64,000 nucleotides of DNA from Siphlonurus alternatus (Eukaryota > Arthropoda > Insecta > Ephemeroptera > Siphlonuridae): NCBI GenBank assembly GCA_949825025.1, contig OX463785.1:5373979-5437978 (forward strand). The letters are read 5' to 3'. Every line of letters starts with the position of its first letter. The stretch's first letter is position 1. A program made the translations under genes and the position numbers. The notes beneath the pieces were generated by a model. That model made no database searches. It was not told the origin of the DNA and was given only the letters and a program-made list of their open reading frames with translations. Of the stretch, positions 33,074-44,064 are shown one piece after another.

Positions 33074-33180
33074 GGGCGCGATTCACGAAGCAGTTAGCCA
33101 GGTTTCTAACCACGTTTAGCTTAACCACGTTTAACTAAGGTGCTTTAGAAACCTGGCTAACTGCTTCGTGAATTGCGCTC
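33074..33180. mobile_element. MITE family J, copy J2
   Basis: Near-perfect 107-bp hairpin (GCGCGATTCACGAAGCAGTT ... inverse). Confidence 0.75.
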
Positions 33181-33807
33181 ATTATTCCATTCCATAATCA
33201 ACAATCGCATTATTGCTAAGCGCACGTGCTCTACATGAAAATGCAGCTGCAAAGTAAGAAATTCAGTAATAACTGACGTCACAACTTTACTCACAAAGAG
33301 CGCAGTTAGCATTCATTTGTGACGTAGCCTGACATAGGCAATGAAAAGCGTGCATGTGTACATTTTTATACTAATGCACTCATAACATTTTTAGTCTGAA
33401 TTTACTTTATGTATTTTTTTTTCTGCTGACTCCCAAAAACACTTGTCTTGAATTACCTTTGCTATTCAGCTGTGTCTGAAAAAAATTAATACTCTGAAAA
33501 TTAATTAAAAAATCGATCGAAATTCAAGTACAAAAAAATAAAAGTGTGTTGGATATAGAATTTGGTAATATTGATTTCATTTCCATCAGGATAATTTTAT
33601 TATGGCTTGTTGTAACATTTGATAACTTATTTATAATATATTTGACTTTGAACATATACTGAAAGCTAACGATTCACCTGAAAAATATTTAAATAGTTAA
33701 AAATGAAGTAATATTATAATATGTTAAGCCAGGTCCATGAACAGCAAAGAAGAAAAAACATTTTTTTGGACCGATTGCTATTAATTTTAGTTCAATAAAA
33801 TGGAAAA

Positions 33808-34155
33808 TGGGAGGCGTGGCACAGTGCGTTTGACCAGGTCTCGTCAGATCTTTGAAGTCAAGCAACACTGATCGTGGTTAGTTGAATGGATGATCATTTT
33901 TGACAAAAAAAAAAACACGTTTCCAACTCAAGGGTAAATCATTACGCTGTGGTTCCCCTGGCTTTGGACCATTGCACTTCCGGTTCATTATCAAAAGATG
34001 ATGTATATCGTCCATCCTGCCTGAGGTTTCCACGTTTCCCTCAGTCAAAGGCAAATGGCGGGATGGATTGCAAGGTCATGGCCGCCCCCGTTCCCGATGA
34101 GCCCGCGAAAAGTTCAAATTAGGGTTTCGGAATTTTCGGGGTTTCAGAGTTAGTG
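33808..34155 (+). mobile_element. 5S-headed SINE, forward
   Basis: Head GAAGTCAAGCAACACTGATC and GGTTAGTTGAATGGATGATC, then the body through GGGATGGATTGCAAGGTC to TTAGGGTTTCGGAA. It lies about 100 bp upstream of the LDLa-receptor first exon. Confidence 0.7.
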
Positions 34156-34273
34156 AGTATATAATAAGTATTATATATAATACCAAATGGTGGTTGGATT
34201 AAAAATAAATAAATTGAAGGGATAATAATTAATAAATTTTGGGTGGTTACTTTCAGGTTTGGCGTCCTCAATT

Positions 34274-37200
34274 ATGTTCTCACCTACATTTCTGGCTCTC
34301 TTAATGGCCTGCGCGGGTAAGTTCAGCAACTTGTCTCATGTTTCATGTCCACCGACCATAATGATTTACGTTGAAAGTAGATGTTTCAGAGAGAGAGAGG
34401 TGTTTGTGTGGGTGGAGGCTAAAATTGAAGTTTTGAAACTGTCATACTTTCTCTTTCTCAATCTAATTTGGAAAATAAAATGTGATGTCAATATCTATAA
34501 ATCATTGTGGTTTTTGCGTCAGGTTCCATGCATGCTATTTTTTTTTTTTCTATGTTAATGACTGTGAGGACTGTGACATGTAGTAATGTTGATAATTTTT
34601 CAAGGTCTCTTGATCAAGAAAACTTCAGCAGGTGAGTATTACGACTTATTGTTTCCTACGCTTTTACATTATTCATCATTCATCAAGAATCATCATCTAT
34701 TTTTTTTGTTTAATTTGATGTATTTGAATGCACCTCCTCTGTTAATACTAAATTTAATATTACTTTTATTCGTTTATATGATCCCTTAGAGTATAGACAG
34801 GTGCCAATTTATCTTTCTTTATTAATTTTTTAATTAAAAATTTACAACTAGTAACACAGCAACAATTTTTTTTTTTTTTTTTTTTTGCACACCCAGTTTC
34901 ACGCAAATTGGCATCTCTGGGCAGAGCGTACTTAATTAGGAGGCCACAACCCAGCCGGCGCGATCGTCATCTGTCGATACATTAGCCGTCCAGAATTTAA
35001 AAAAATAACATGCAATGTAATCGGGAGGAAATATTTTTTTTTAAATATTTACTTGATATTAATGAAGGTGTCTTGTAGTGCGATAATACTTCAATGTAGT
35101 CTCCCTTTTGCTAATTATTTTATTTAGTTCATAAATATCATACTTCTTGAGAAATAAGACGGTAAAGTTAGGGTGGGAACTTGGTTCTATCTTCCAAGCT
35201 TTAGTAATGTATCATGACGTCACGAAATATTGATAATACAAAAGTACTTGAATCAACTTTCATACATTATTTTCGATGTAGTAAATAACTTTACTTGATA
35301 TATACAAAGTATAGAAATTGCAATTAAGTAAAGTGAAAGTCACTCGCTATGAAGAAAAGCTTTCAATGTTCATATGACGTCATCGCCAGTAAACTGACTT
35401 TTATTACTTCGCGCATGGCGGCGCATGCGCAGATGTAACAGAAGTCGGGTTCATAAAAGTTTAATGAAAGTGTATTAATATTGGTTTTGCGTGAAAAAGA
35501 AGGTTGTTACGCAAGATTAGACTATATTAGTGTTAAACTTGTTTCATTGTCAAAACTCTAGCATACAGCGTAATTGTCGTAAGCTGCGACCAAAGTGAAA
35601 ACCCTCTCCCATTTGATTACACGCAAACCTGCTGCTCAGTAGGACGGCTATTGAAAATTGGGCGCGCTCGTGCTGTGGCCTCCTAATCAAGTACGCTCTG
35701 CTCTGGGTGTCATTTTTAAGCCAACGTGTGTGGACCTCTCAAATTTTGTGTTTTGGACGAGAGTATAAAGTTACTATAAAAACTTTATCTCTATAACCTC
35801 CGTAATCTAATATGTATATTTAACTCTTCGTTATGTTAATTTTAGACTAATTTTGATGAATGATCTGTTTTGAAATTATTGCCTTTAACAAATTTGTATA
35901 GTGACATTTTCTGTTTTCGATTTTAAGTTATGATTTTTTTTTACCCAGGTTGTTTTGTTGACTTTGGTATTGGCGTCATAAAGTTAGTGCAAACCTAGTG
36001 ATAACTGCTGGAACTACGTGCATCTGGCGAGAATTGGTGTATATAATTAACATTGTAAAATCATGTAAATGCTCCGTCAGCAGCCACAGCATAATTTTAT
36101 AGAAATAACAACACCATAATTAGTTGTCAAATACTTTTGAACAAATATAAAAAAAATATTTCAACTTCATAAGTGATTTCTTTCCTAAAAATTTGATAAT
36201 TTTTGTGATTCTCTCCATGCTATAGGTATTGCCGTATCTTCGATGCAAAGAGCAAAATTTTCAAACGTCAGTGCCATCTCTTGGTCTTTTATGTCCTCTA
36301 TACAGTATAACAGATCTTAGTTTACGTGTGAACATTCGCGTAGCGACTAGACGGCGCTGAGACGTGACCTGGGCGTGACTTATACAGAGCGCCTCGGATT
36401 AGCTTGGATATTATTGGTTGTGAGAATTCGCGAACATTCGCAACCTATAATGTCTGAGCTAATCCGAGGTCCTGTAGTTACTCTAGGTCACGTCCCCGCG
36501 CCGTCTAGTCTACGCGAATGTTCCCACGTAAACTATAATATTTGTTATACCGTATTTGTAATTTAAATACATTTTCTTCCCTTCATTTTTAGTTTGCAGT
36601 GCTGAGGAGTTCCGATGTTTGGATGGACAATGTGTTACGAACACTTGGCGTTGTGATGGAGACAAAGATTGTGTGGATGATTCTGATGAAATTGGATGTG
36701 GTAAGAATATTATCACGTATAGCAGCGTAAAGGTGGATTCACATGGCGATTTTTATCATGCGACGCGACGCAAAAACAATGCGCACTTGCTGTAACATCC
36801 ATTGGCAGCCATATTTGGCGATTAAAAGAAAACGAGCATCGAATTAACGCGATTCCCGGCGAATTCACCACCGCATTGGATTTCACAGCTTTTATGTCAA
36901 AATCGCGTCGCATCGCTTTTGTCGCCACCATCTGAATTCTTCTTTATTCGGTATTTTTTAAATTAATATTGAAAGCTTAATTAAATGAATATGAAATATC
37001 AATGTGTATTTATTCCATAAAATATAAATAAATATATTGTTTAATTTTGTGAAATTTAGAAAAAAAATATTCTCAACTCACACTATATGCAGATATTTTT
37101 TATAAAGTTGACAAATATGGATTGTCCACAATTTAAAAACAAAAAAAAAACAAAAAATGAAATCAGACATTGCTTTGCACATGACTGTTCTTATATTTTC

Positions 37201-40200
37201 ATATTTTTACAAGTTCTTCTTCCTTCAACATTAGTTTTTATCAGAATATCAGACACCGGTTCCGCGAACGTTCCTCGATACATGGTCCACGAAAAACGTT
37301 AGAGAATCTGGATCAAGGATTCGCGAACAGTATTTCGCAAATCATCATGGAACTTCGCACTATATAAAAACAATAAAAAGCGTAGAAAATTATTGAAATT
37401 TGAACTTTTTCTCTTCACGTCATCGGCATCCTTGCTGATGGAGCTATGCAATGTATAAGCATTGGACAAAATATAAAAAAAATATTAAAAATATACAAAA
37501 TCAAAATTCTGAGGTGAGCAAAAATTTGTTAATTTAATTTTAAAAGTTTTTTCACCTCACATTTTTTTATTTTCATTTAAAACAATTTATTGAATTTATA
37601 AAAGTTTTTAATAAACTGCCTGCATGCAGTATTCTCAGCCTCCCACCATCATGGCGGCCTGCATGCGCATGTTTTTCCTCATCTTCTGTAAAGTAGACAG
37701 ATAGAATTGCTCATGTAACCACCTTAATAAACGAAGGGATTGTAATATGTTTTAGTATTGTTGCTCTTGTTGTATTTCCTGCAGGTGTCGGGAGCATAAG
37801 TGAGGAGGCTGTAATCACATCGACTTCTAGTACTTTAGGTAAAAATTAAGAGCTTAAAGGTGAACTGAAGGGATTGCTTTTTTTCCCCTCGCGATCGCCA
37901 CTCTCTCGGCAGTTTCCGCGGTCGCTCGTGTGTTTTTTCACCGCGGCGAGTTTTAAGTCAACCAACCGTCGCTGATACGTCACAACTTCACTTTTTCACT
38001 AATTGTCCTACAGCAGCACAATAAGTATCTGCCATGAAAAAATTAGTGCAGATGGATGGGATAGGTAATATAAGGTTCCCTAAAGGGAAAAAAAAGCAAT
38101 CCCTTCAGTTCACCTTTAATGTTCCATCCACCTTAGTTTTGTAGCTCTTGAGTACATGTAATAATCAATAATTAAATATCCAAGGGAATCTAAAAAGTGT
38201 CAAGTGTGAAATTAATCCTGGCGCAGTACATCCACCAGTTTCTACTAGATCACCAAAGTCAAGCTACGTTGAGCGTAGTTAGTATTTAGATGGGTGACCG
38301 TTTATTATTTTCCCCTAGGGCAAATTCATTTTCGCTTTCCATATATCTAGATATATTGTAGTAATGTATCTGTATATAATTCTCCAGGATTTGGACATCA
38401 CTGTATATTTCATAGATAAAAAGTAGAGGTGCCCGTCCTGACTGAGGTTTTCCACGGTTCCCTCAGTCTCACCTCAGAGAATACTGGGACGCGTAACAGG
38501 CCGTGGTCACCATCCTTTCTTACCCTTAAACCTACCCTCCTCCTCCTTATACCCCGCCTCGAGCTTCCATCTCATAAGGGTGTATCATTTTATGTGAAAG
38601 GAGTGAAAAACTGCTCCAAAATATGTGAATAAATTTGTAATTCTTATTGTTAGTTAGAACAATATATGTTCCTTTGTTCAGGTTAAGCCACCGATTGGAC
38701 CAATGTTACAGGGCTTAGCCAATCACGTTCAAGGATTTTAGGCCCATCGTACCGCGAAACTTTGAATGCGCCAATCATGCAACAGAGACCCTACACTGCA
38801 TGCATCATGCAATGCTATTTTTGAAATTTCGCGGTGCAATGGGGCCTAAAAATTTACTGAAATTGACGCACAAATTGCGAGCGTGTCTTGACATGTATTA
38901 AGGAACGTTGAGTTAGACAGCAAATTATGTATTTCCGCAAAAAATGTAGTAATTTAAACACATAACTTCTAACTCACATTGGTATCAGATTTAAGTATAC
39001 AGTAGTGTCGTATAGACCTCCCCCCCCCCTCTACCTGGTATTATCAGGGACAAAATATTAGGTGCCCCAACCATTTAAATCTAGGGTAAAATTTATAAAA
39101 TAATTTAATGTTATAGTAACATTTTGTCTTTCTATTGTTGTTTATAGCTTTTTGTAAGCAAAATGAGTTTCAATGTAAAGATAATGAAAGCTGCGTCAAT
39201 ATGGAATATCGTTGTGATTCTGACAATGACTGCCCAGATGGCTCCGATGAAGAACACTGTGGTGGTAAGTTTTAGGTCACAAACAGCAGCATTCAAAGGG
39301 GCTTCAAATTTGGTGGTCGCACCGTCCTATTTAAACCTATAATGTAAAAAAAAAGAGTGAATTCGTTTTTTCACTATGTTGAAGATTTTTTAGGGAAATT
39401 CTTTTACGGAACGTCGGTCCAAACTGAAAAATACAGTGGATAATGCAAGATTTAGATTTTTTTTTTTTACTTAATTTACTTCCGAGAAAAGTTAAAAAAA
39501 CGCTTTGCTCTATTTTCAATTGCAAGATGGACCTTTGTGACAAAAATGAGAATCGTGAGGCACACTCACTTAAAGCCTTTATTAAGATCTCCCTATAGTT
39601 GAAAAATTATGACTTCGACTCATCGTTTCCATTTTTAAATCTAATCTTTTCACCATTTAAACACATCTGATTTCTTTTTTACTTAAATTGAGGATAAAAT
39701 TGAAACAATATTTCTAACTTCTATGCTCAAGAAGTGGAAAAACAACGTAATTTCATATTTTTCCGTATTTTTTCTTCAAAAATGGTGCAAAATAGTAGCA
39801 AATTAGACAATTAGACGAGAAGAGAGCTTAACAGTGAATAAAAGATTTAATTTCTTTCAACTTGGACTGGCTTATGAGGAGCAGTGTATGTGACAATATG
39901 TATGTTTTAATGTGTGAAATTAGAACTACACATTTAATATTTCTGTTTGGTCACAAGCTGCCTTCTTTAGAAATTTATCATGGATGAAGTCAAAACTCTA
40001 TTCCCTAAGGAAGCACGATGTCCAAAATTGCTCTTTTTACAGCATTCTAGAAGCTAGAATGGAGTTGGGGGACACTCTAAATAGTCAATCAAAACACACC
40101 AAAAAATATTTTGACCATAGGTAGCATGACCAAGCGGGGTCGAAATGACCCACAACTCTCTTAAAGCCTTAGTTAGATAAGCAGGAATATATTTCCATAA

Positions 40201-42976
40201 AAAAAACAATGACAAAAGAAAACTTAACGCTAGCTTTACCAAGGAGGCCCCCCTCCCCTTGGTAAAGACGGTCAAGACGGCCCATAAATCTTTTAAATTG
40301 GAAAAAATGTGAAACAAAAAATTTAATCATAATTTTCTTTACCTAGCATGCACACCACGCAAAATATTTTCGCAAAAAAATAGTAAGGAAAAATCAATTT
40401 GTTTAACATGTGATTTTAGTAGATCCCCCCCTCCCTCTTTGGTATTGCTTGGGACAAACTTTTATTGTTTAATTTAAATTATTTTAATATTTTCTCATTT
40501 CTGCAGCTCCAGAGAAAGTGAAAGACCTTAAACTTGCATCGATGACGGAATATCAAGCTACAGTTACATGGAAAGAACCGACACTTCTGAATGGAAATGA
40601 TACAAAATACAACGTCAAATGTCAGGTAATGTTTTTAAATAGTTATTAAAATATTAAAATTGATTAAATTAGCAGGCATTCAGTTTATATATATATTTTT
40701 TTTTAATAGAAGGAAAATTTTGCAAGAACCATTTCGTAAGAAAGGATTTCTTTACGTGTTAAAAAAATAAATAAATATTAAAAAAAAGTTGATGTTGAGA
40801 ATGTAATTATGAATATACTGCTTGACATCTCTCCTAAATGTATTAAGATATGCATCTTCAAATTTTTCTAATAGATCAATCAACTAGAAAATATTCAAAC
40901 TTCATAACATATTTTTATTGTATATTTTGATAAGGGACCTCGATTCAATTGTCATTTTTTTTCAAAATTTTTGAAACCTTTATCATCTTCAAAATGGAAT
41001 TTTGTTGCAAAAAGCTGTGACAACTTAGTCATGCAAATATTTAGCACGCAAGGTTACAGAAAAATAATTTTCAAGACTTATATGACGTCACAGTGTATTT
41101 CACTTGATCTTTATTAAGGGTGCTACATGCATTTTCTACTTCCATGAATCATGTGCTAGAATGTGTCAGTTTTGTAAGCAAAAATTACGATGACATATTT
41201 CAAAATGTGAAAATACATTCATATAATAAATTGTCACTAGTCTTAGGAGATGTTGAATCACTCTGAAAATTATAGTAAACTTTCCTTACATTATAACACA
41301 TATTTTCAGCAAAAAAAAAAAAAAAAATAAAGCAAAAGTCTTTCTAGTTTTTGAGATATACAGGATGCAAATGGTGAGAATATCACTGGAAATCTGGCAG
41401 CCATTAGTCAAATCATGATCTTTTTCAACTAAAAAAATTAATATCTCAAAAACTGGATTGAATAATTACTTTTTTCACTTCAGAAAGTGAACAGTCATTT
41501 TGTTCTCTATGTTCTGATTCTGATCTAAATTTTATATTTTTTTACCATCAAAAAATAATTACCATAGTGAAAATAATCCTTAATCTCGTACCTCTTGGAC
41601 TTGTCTAGCTGACACACAATACTTTATATATAAATTTATGTTGTACCTGTTATTCATTTTGTCATAAAATGTACTTGGAATTTTACAAAAATACAAATTA
41701 TTTGTAAAAAGAAAAAATTGTCAATGCATAACTCAGTCATCCCTGCAAATTAACTATAAATAAATCACGGATTTTGTCCATATTAAAACTAACTGCAATT
41801 TTCACAAAACCCATCTTTAATTTTTAGTACCACGAGATAGTTGCCACTTCAAAATACCAGACGGTCGTTCCTTGCACATTCAACATTAGCGGGACTAAGG
41901 CGGTCATTTATCCGATGGACAAATCTTCCTACTACATTGTCTCTGTCCGTGCCATCAATGATGTGTTCGAGTTCGAAGGAGAGATGGACACTATAGTCTT
42001 CAGCAACTTCAAAGGTGACACAAAATTGTAAAGCTGTATGATACACATTACTGTTTAAGTTCAGTTTAGATATTTGTTTTTTTTTATCTCCTTTCTCTTT
42101 TGGTATGCCTTTCTTGATACTGGTAACGCCAGAGACCCTACCCCTACAGAGACCTCCGTGTCATATGGCAAGGGATTTGATCAGAGTTTCGCGGTTTCTG
42201 AGAGTGGCGACGCTGCTAAATGTTCAGCACGGCCCGGTTCTTACTGACTAAAATTGCACACGCAGCCAGTGAGAACCGGGCCGTGGCGCTGCGATTCAGT
42301 GGCACTGACTCTCAAAAGCAGCGAATCTCAGCCAAGGTTGTTCAAATTCCTGGCCATATGTCACGAAGGTCTCTGTAGGGTCTTTGTTATAATTAACCCA
42401 TTATAGCCCAGAGAAAAAAAAAATATGTTTTGAGTTTGGAATTTTTTTACCGCCAGGCCAGGCGTGCTCTGCTATCCTGATATCTATAGCGGTAAATTTT
42501 GGCACTAGTTCAAAACTATTTTAGGAGCAAAATTTTTAATATTTTTTTTTGGAAAATTATTAAGAAAAAAAAAGTGTACTCACATATGGGTACGTTTGGC
42601 TATAATGAGATTATTAAAATAATTTTTTTTTAAAATAGTGTTATCATTTTCAGAGACCCCGAATTATCTGGTTATCATTATATCTTCACTGCTCGGGGTG
42701 TCACTCACCGTTAACGTTCTTCTCATCATACGAAGCATGCTCGTGTGCTTCCGTCCTAATATGAACACAGAGGAGTATGAACTTGACTCACTTCCCCCAG
42801 CTCAACCGTCCATGGAAGATAACTTATATGAGAATTTTGGAGCCCCCCCGGCAAATGAGGACAAAAGAATTGGGGACGAGGCAAGTGAGGAAGCGAACGA
42901 GTACGAAGAACTTGGGCCAATCGCAGAATATGATGACGTGGGACCACCGGAGTCCAGGTGGAAGTTCAGAAGATAG
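34274..42976 (+). CDS. Type I receptor with two LDLa modules, FN3-like domain and Tyr-rich tail, 325 aa
   Basis: Single-pass surface protein. Exons: 34274-34316, 34605-34631, 36593-36700, 37785-37838, 39148-39264, 40507-40625, 41828-42014, 42654-42976 (978 nt, phases consistent, mostly phase 1 as usual for extracellular modules). Signal peptide about residues 1-15. LDLa 1 has six Cys (C25,C32,C37,C44,C50,C59) and the D-x-S-D-E calcium motif. A Ser/Thr linker follows (61-77). LDLa 2 spans C80-C115, with DGSDEEHC. An FN3-like domain (117-218) has VTWKEP and a Y-x-V-x-V-x-A strand. The TM helix is about 223-245. The 80-residue acidic tail has four Tyr in short motifs: YELDSL, LYENF, YEEL and EYDDV. 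The ligand is unknown. LDLa plus FN3 occurs in SORL1-like receptors, but there is no VPS10 domain here. The acceptor just before the ATG (34256) suggests an upstream 5' UTR exon. Confidence 0.82.
34915..35703. mobile_element. Unclassified TIR element, about 790 bp, in LDLa-receptor intron 2
   Basis: Inverted termini GCAGAGCGTACTTAATTAGG / CCTCCTAATCAAGTACGCTC with GGCCACA next to them. It contains three dispersed TGACGTCA-type sites (about 35216, 35376 and nearby) and no coding frame. Confidence 0.6.
36318..36536. mobile_element. MITE family I (palindrome) in LDLa-receptor intron 2
   Basis: TAGTTTACGTGTGAACATTC ... inverse. Its arms include GACGGCGC and CCTCGGATTAGCT. It ends about 55 bp before the LDLa 1 exon. 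Confidence 0.65.
36727..36944. mobile_element. MITE family N, copy N4
   Basis: Uninterrupted N copy starting TAAAGGTGGATTCACATGGCG, 26 bp after the LDLa 1 exon donor. It shows the intact target of the nested N2/N3 pair. Confidence 0.65.
37400..37705. mobile_element. Repeat family G, copy 1
   Basis: Shared with 55375-55700 in the opposite orientation: GAGGTGAGCAAAA hairpin, ATGGCGGCC / GGCCGCCAT and CTTTACAGAAGATG-type ends. Confidence 0.5.
37850..38121. mobile_element. MITE family K in LDLa-receptor intron 4
   Basis: TTAAAGGTGAACTGAAGGGA and its exact inverse bound a GC-richer centre. It begins 12 bp after the exon 4 donor. Confidence 0.7.
38216..38590 (+). mobile_element. 5S-headed SINE, second body type
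   Basis: 5S-like head AAAGTCAAGCTACGTTGAGC and TTAGATGGGTGACCG, then a body with GACTGAGGTTTTCCACGG, ACAGGCCGTGGTCACC and TACCCCGCC. This body subtype also occurs at 60737-61482, 63452-63835 and 31113-31322. Confidence 0.65.
38735..38858. repeat. Small palindromic repeat L
   Basis: TTTTAGGCCCATCGTACCGC and its inverse GCGGTGCAATGGGGCCTAAA flank a GCATGCATCATGC centre. Confidence 0.5.
39593..39868 (-). mobile_element. Repeat family T, copy 4 (inverted)
   Basis: Inverted T words (GAAAAATTATGACTTCGACTC, TTGAAACAATATTTCTAAC, GAATAAAAGATTTAATTT). It lies in LDLa-receptor intron 5. Confidence 0.5.
41228..41583. mobile_element. MITE family P, copy P2
   Basis: Matches 30093-30443 closely over its whole length, including the AAAAACTGGA word. 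It lies in LDLa-receptor intron 6. Confidence 0.65.
42131..42385. mobile_element. MITE family M, copy M2
   Basis: AGAGACCCTACCCCTACAG ... CTGTAGGGTCTTT, with the GAACCGGGCCGTG centre shared with M1. It lies in the last intron of the LDLa receptor. Confidence 0.7.
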
Positions 42977-42985
42977 AAGAACACA

Positions 42986-43332
42986 ATGAAGTATCGACCT
43001 ACGATAGTAGTACACAACGAAGTATCGATATCATTGTTTTATTGCAGAAATGGATAGAGGGTGCAAAGTATGCTACCCTGATTTTTTCCGATTTTTTACA
43101 GCCTTGGAAGTATTTTTAAAAAAATATTGAAAGTCCTTTTTGTGACGTCACGAGGCGTCTCTCTTGTAAGAGAAGGATAGGACTTGCCGCCGCGTGACGT
43201 CACAAAAACGACTTTCAATAATTTTTTAAAAATATTTCAATTGCTGTAAAATATCTGAAAGAAAATCAGGGTAGCATAACTTTGTACGCTTTCTCCATTT
43301 CTGCAATAAAAAATTTGAGGTTGATTCTCTAT
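42986..43332. mobile_element. MITE family A, copy A8, forming the LDLa-receptor 3' UTR
   Basis: It begins 10 bp after the receptor stop codon. The terminus is duplicated (ATGAAGTATCGACCT, then ACGAAGTATCGATATC). TGACGTCA occurs at about 43143 and 43196, and the right arm carries AATAAA at 43305-43310. Confidence 0.78.
43305..43310 (+). terminator. Candidate poly(A) signal of the LDLa receptor, MITE-derived
   Basis: The first AATAAA downstream of the stop (about 330 bp) lies in the MITE arm word CTGCAATAAA. Confidence 0.5.
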
Positions 43333-43589
43333 TGACACAACAATGTACACATTGATGCAAAAATAAATAAAAAATTTATATATTCATGCATATTTATATT
43401 GTTTTCTTTTAAGCTTTATATTTTTTATTAATAAATGATTGAATTATATTTCAGCAATTTCTTTGAAAATTGATTATTTATTGAAATTAATTTGCAAATT
43501 ATTAATAGCCTGTCAATCATGAAAAGTATTAAAACGTTAAATTTAATATACTGTGGTGAGCAAGAAATGAAAAACATGAATCTAAAACA

Positions 43590-43840
43590 ATGGAATATAG
43601 ACATCAAAATTTTTATTGCAGAAATGGATAAAGGATGAAAAGATGTGCTATCCTGGGGGGTCTTCAAATAACACAAATTACAAAACAATCTTAAAATTAG
43701 GACAGTCTTAGCGTATTCTTTATTGTTGCGCTAAGACAGTCTTAGGTTAAGTTTAGGTTAAGTGGTGTTATTTGAAGACCCCCCTGGTTTTTTAGAGTGC
43801 GGGAAATATTTTTAAAATATTTTTTATTATTAGTGACCAG
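43590..43840. mobile_element. MITE family A, copy A9, truncated and carrying family V
   Basis: The left arm ends at CTATCCTGG, where a separate palindrome (43657-43789, GGGGTCTTCAAATAACAC ... inverse) is inserted. After it only a short A remnant (TTTTTTAGAGTGCGGGAA) remains. Confidence 0.6.
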
Positions 43841-44064
43841 GATAAATAATAAAAAAGATAGAAAACTTTTGGTTAAAATTATGTGAGAAGATTTTTTAAT
43901 TGCATTACTTTTTTATTATAATAAATAGATTTTTCATTCAGAAATCGGTCCGAAATTATGACAAATTTTCAACTAGAGTTCATACTAGAGAGGTACAGTA
44001 TTATGATGGTGAGCATTGCAAAAGGGACTCCAAAGATAATGAGGATGACGGGAGTGGATCCCTC

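Noticed and set aside
33808..33900. 5S rRNA genes
   Set aside because: The matches cover only the internal promoter region, are diverged, and continue into a SINE body; no full 120-bp 5S gene is present.
41849..42046. Minus-strand frame of 65 residues
   Set aside because: It overlaps the FN3-like exon of the LDLa receptor on the opposite strand and has no supporting motif.
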